DNA of 64,000 bases from Bacteroidota bacterium. Lineage in GTDB: Bacteria > Bacteroidota > Bacteroidia > Chitinophagales > Chitinophagaceae. Below the pieces are notes generated by a model. It worked only from the letters and a program-made list of their open reading frames with translations. It ran no database searches and had not been told where the DNA came from. Both the position numbers and the translations under genes were made by a program. Location: positions 124,001 through 188,000 of the forward strand of contig JAFAGI010000020.1 in assembly GCA_023422835.1 (NCBI GenBank). Reading direction: 5' to 3'. Positions within the stretch are counted from its first letter, which is position 1. Each line of letters opens with the position of its first letter. This document shows, one piece after another, positions 61,924 through 64,000 of the stretch.

Positions 61924-63807
61924 CTACTTTACTTTGCATTCAATATTTACCGATACTCCTTTACCTGGATGCGTATCAATATTCATTTTACCTTCCAGGA
62001 ATTTTACACGCATTTCAATATTGCTCAAACCCATATTTCTTTTAGTGGTAGCCATATCAAAGCCTTTACCATTGTCTTCAATGGAGATTAGGAGCAAGCC
62101 ATCTTCCTGCGTACACTGCAAAAATACCTCAGTAGCATTTGCATGCTTCAGCGCATTATTTACCAGCTCCTGCACAATCCTGTATACAACAAGCTGTGTA
62201 TTCTTATCCGCTATTTGCTGCAGGTTGTTTGAATAAAAAGAAATTATCGTATTATCAGGTTGTATGGTTTCGCAATAACCTTTTAATGCGTCCTCCAGGC
62301 CAAACCGTAACAGGCTTTCAGGCATAAGGTTGTGTGATGTACGCCGTAATTCATTCACTGTATTATCCAACTGCTTTACGGTTCGCATCAGCTCTGTGCT
62401 TTTATTCTGGCGCGCAGCGCTTTCCAGCTTTAATTTTATACCGGTGATAGCGCCGCAAATACCATCATGCAATTCTCTCGCAAGCCTGTAGCGTTCATGC
62501 TCTTCGCCTTCCATCAAAGCTCGTGCAACAGCTATTTCACGTTGCTGCTCTGTGCGTCTTTTTTTTTGTTTCATGATGTAATAAAAGAACAAGGAAAGCA
62601 GTAGTAAAATAATAAGTATAGACCAAAATAATATTCTTTGTAAACGAGTCTTATTATTTAGCTCGTTGATTGATTTTTCTTTTTCTGAAGTACGAAATTT
62701 CACTTCCATTGCAGATATCTGGTCTTCAAATTCCGTATTATGGAGGCTGTCTTTGAGTTTGGCGTATTGATCTTTTAATTCGTATGCAAGTTTATAATTG
62801 CCTAATGCTGCCTCCACTCTCGACATTTCTCCGATAGCAGCCAGTTTATTTTGAATGTAGTTGGTAAATACTGTGCTGTCTTTTAAATACAATAATATTT
62901 TTTTGGCTTTTGAAAAATCTTTCTTATCCATGTATATCTGGTACTTTTCGTAAGTCATGCTTAAAATGCCGTCAGGGCTATGGCTGATTTTTTCTGCAAT
63001 TTTCAATCCTTTATTGATGCTTATCAATGCATTATCCGGGCGGTTAACAAGCCTGTAATACTTAGATTCAATGTTGTAATATTCAGGATACCGTACAGAA
63101 TCTTTAAATGCATTCAATAAGATAAGGGCGGTATCCAATAAGTTTTTTGTGGCAATACTATCATAGGAATAGCATGCTGCACGTGCATAGCCCATGAATG
63201 TTTCCGCATTTTTTTTATCGCTGTAAATATTATCTTTTAAAGCATTTACAGATTTCCTGTAGTACTCTTTTGATTTATTAAGTTCATTTAAATTAAAAAA
63301 CACCATACCTACCACACCGTAATAATACGATAGCAAAGAGTTATCGCCGGATTTAATTGCATAAGGAATTGTTTTATGCAACGTTATATCAAGCATTCCT
63401 TTTTCATGATCCCTGCTTTGAATCAGCACTCCGTAAGTATGCCATGCTTTTGCTTTATAATAACTGGCTTGTCTAGAATCAAACGGCTCAAGCATTTGAA
63501 TACTTTCGGTAATCAGCGGGATGCTTCTGGATGTATCATAAAGTGTATGAGCCATTACATGGTAGAACTTTGAAACGGCTTCAAGATATTTATCTCCTTC
63601 AATCAGCCTATCTGCCTTGTGAAGATAATCAAGGGCTTTCGTAGTATCCCTCAATCCCCAGTAAACCGCCATTTCATAAAGTATGATAGCCTTTTGAGCA
63701 TTTGTTTGCTCTTTATTGAGTTGCTTTTGTAAGCTATCAATCTCCTGGGCAACAATATCATGTACCCCAATCAGAAAATACACTATAAGAAAATAAAGTG
63801 CACGCAT
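61924..63807 (-). CDS. TPR histidine kinase (HisKA_3), paralog 2
   Basis: A 627-residue paralog of the downstream kinase. Signal peptide MRALYFLIVYFLIGVHDIVAQ (start at ATG 63807; an ATG three codons upstream exists), TPR-like periplasmic region, membrane helix (ILFWSILIILLLLSLFFYYIM), His in RLARELHDGICGAITGIKLKLE and ATPase motifs VQELVNNALKHANATEV and EDNGKGFD. The kinase halves of both genes are nearly identical, the periplasmic halves far less so. Gap to paralog 1 is 124 bases. No second regulator lies nearby, so both kinases probably signal to the same LuxR-type regulator. Confidence 0.93.
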   Translation of the reverse strand: MRALYFLIVYFLIGVHDIVAQEIDSLQKQLNKEQTNAQKAIILYEMAVYWGLRDTTKALDYLHKADRLIEGDKYLEAVSKFYHVMAHTLYDTSRSIPLITESIQMLEPFDSRQASYYKAKAWHTYGVLIQSRDHEKGMLDITLHKTIPYAIKSGDNSLLSYYYGVVGMVFFNLNELNKSKEYYRKSVNALKDNIYSDKKNAETFMGYARAACYSYDSIATKNLLDTALILLNAFKDSVRYPEYYNIESKYYRLVNRPDNALISINKGLKIAEKISHSPDGILSMTYEKYQIYMDKKDFSKAKKILLYLKDSTVFTNYIQNKLAAIGEMSRVEAALGNYKLAYELKDQYAKLKDSLHNTEFEDQISAMEVKFRTSEKEKSINELNNKTRLQRILFWSILIILLLLSLFFYYIMKQKKRRTEQQREIAVARALMEGEEHERYRLARELHDGICGAITGIKLKLESAARQNKSTELMRTVKQLDNTVNELRRTSHNLMPESLLRFGLEDALKGYCETIQPDNTIISFYSNNLQQIADKNTQLVVYRIVQELVNNALKHANATEVFLQCTQEDGLLLISIEDNGKGFDMATTKRNMGLSNIEMRVKFLEGKMNIDTHPGKGVSVNIECKVK

Positions 63808-63923
63808 TTTAGTCAATACTTTAAGTAAATATATGAATGTTTTATATAGTAAAAGAAGCCACGCATATTAAATGAAATAAAAATACCGGAAAACAGGCAG
63901 AAAAATTTCCTTGTGTGCGGGGA

Positions 63924-63954
63924 TTGACTTGCGAAACAGCTCCCTTTACTTTTG
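63924..63954 (+). promoter_or_regulatory. Promoter of the gene at the window end
   Basis: TTG at 63924-63926, 20 bp, TACTTTTG at 63947-63954. A full match to the Bacteroidota consensus, 35 bases before the ATG. Confidence 0.65.
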
Positions 63955-63989
63955 CTAAATTAATTAAACATAAATCAAAAACTAAAATC

Positions 63990-64000
63990 ATGAAAAAAAC
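63990..64000 (+). CDS. Start of an unidentified gene, cut by the window end
   Basis: ATG AAA AAA AC..., 35 bases after a consensus promoter. A Met-Lys-Lys start often opens a signal peptide. Nothing more can be said. Confidence 0.4.

Overview
The window comes from a Bacteroidota chromosome, most likely Chitinophagaceae or a close relative. I infer this from gene content (GH3-superfamily acyl-adenylating protein, LuxC-type acyl-CoA reductase next to a ferredoxin, DUF4105, Bacteroidota-type membrane pyrophosphatase, PUL-type GH2 and GH95 enzymes, TPR-containing histidine kinases). I also infer it from many promoters of the Bacteroidota type, with TTG at about -33 and TAnnTTTG at about -7. No phage, insertion sequence or CRISPR array is visible. 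Most of the window is ordinary core chromosome with small islands of gene decay.

Layout. 0-3.5 kb: rny (5' end outside), rplS, tatA and a lytic transglycosylase. 3.4-4.06 kb: a gene-poor gap. 4.06-9.85 kb, minus strand: a three-gene unit (DUF2089-type regulator, Yip1-like membrane protein, secreted alpha/beta hydrolase), a secreted GH2 beta-galactosidase and an acyl-CoA reductase, the last divergent from a ferredoxin. 10.4-12.5 kb: asd behind what looks like a classical leader-peptide attenuator, and a frameshifted Fpg/Nei glycosylase. 12.6-16 kb: an SDR, an unusual flavodoxin-UbiA fusion and a DUF72 gene. 16-18.5 kb: a small regulon of a winged-helix regulator and membrane proteins with matching operators. 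18.5-28.2 kb: lysS, an esterase, rplU-rpmA, a GH3 protein, dxr, rseP and ppa. 28.2-28.9 kb: two decayed genes, one a ZIP transporter. 28.9-35.3 kb: a SWIM-SNF2 helicase, tyrS and a HipA-like kinase/DUF3037 pair. 35.5-38.9 kb: a Fur/Zur-type regulator, SCO, MerC, mtgA and kdsB. 39-42.9 kb: a two-component system with a hydrolase, and DUF4105. 42.9-49 kb: can, fabG, tatC, gdhA, serS and ftsE. 49.2-56.7 kb: a DPP-IV peptidase, hppA and a GH95 fucosidase. 56.7-57.4 kb: a type I restriction hsdR remnant beside tRNA-Arg(CCG). 57.5-63.8 kb: pepT, a LuxR-type response regulator and two tandem paralogous TPR histidine kinases. The window ends with the promoter and first codons of another gene.

The most interesting observations are regulatory. 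(1) A 14-codon leader peptide rich in Ile and Lys lies between a strong promoter and asd, followed by mutually exclusive antiterminator and terminator structures. (2) Identical ACTTTG-N5-CAAAGT operators sit at two neighbouring promoters around a winged-helix regulator gene. (3) A dispersed palindromic repeat of about 120 bp occurs twice, in opposite orientation. (4) A perfect palindrome TTGCAAC-ATT-GTTGCAA lies between sco and merC, next to a Fur-family gene. I did not find a clear new defence system; the HipA-like kinase/DUF3037 pair is the closest to an uncharacterised module.
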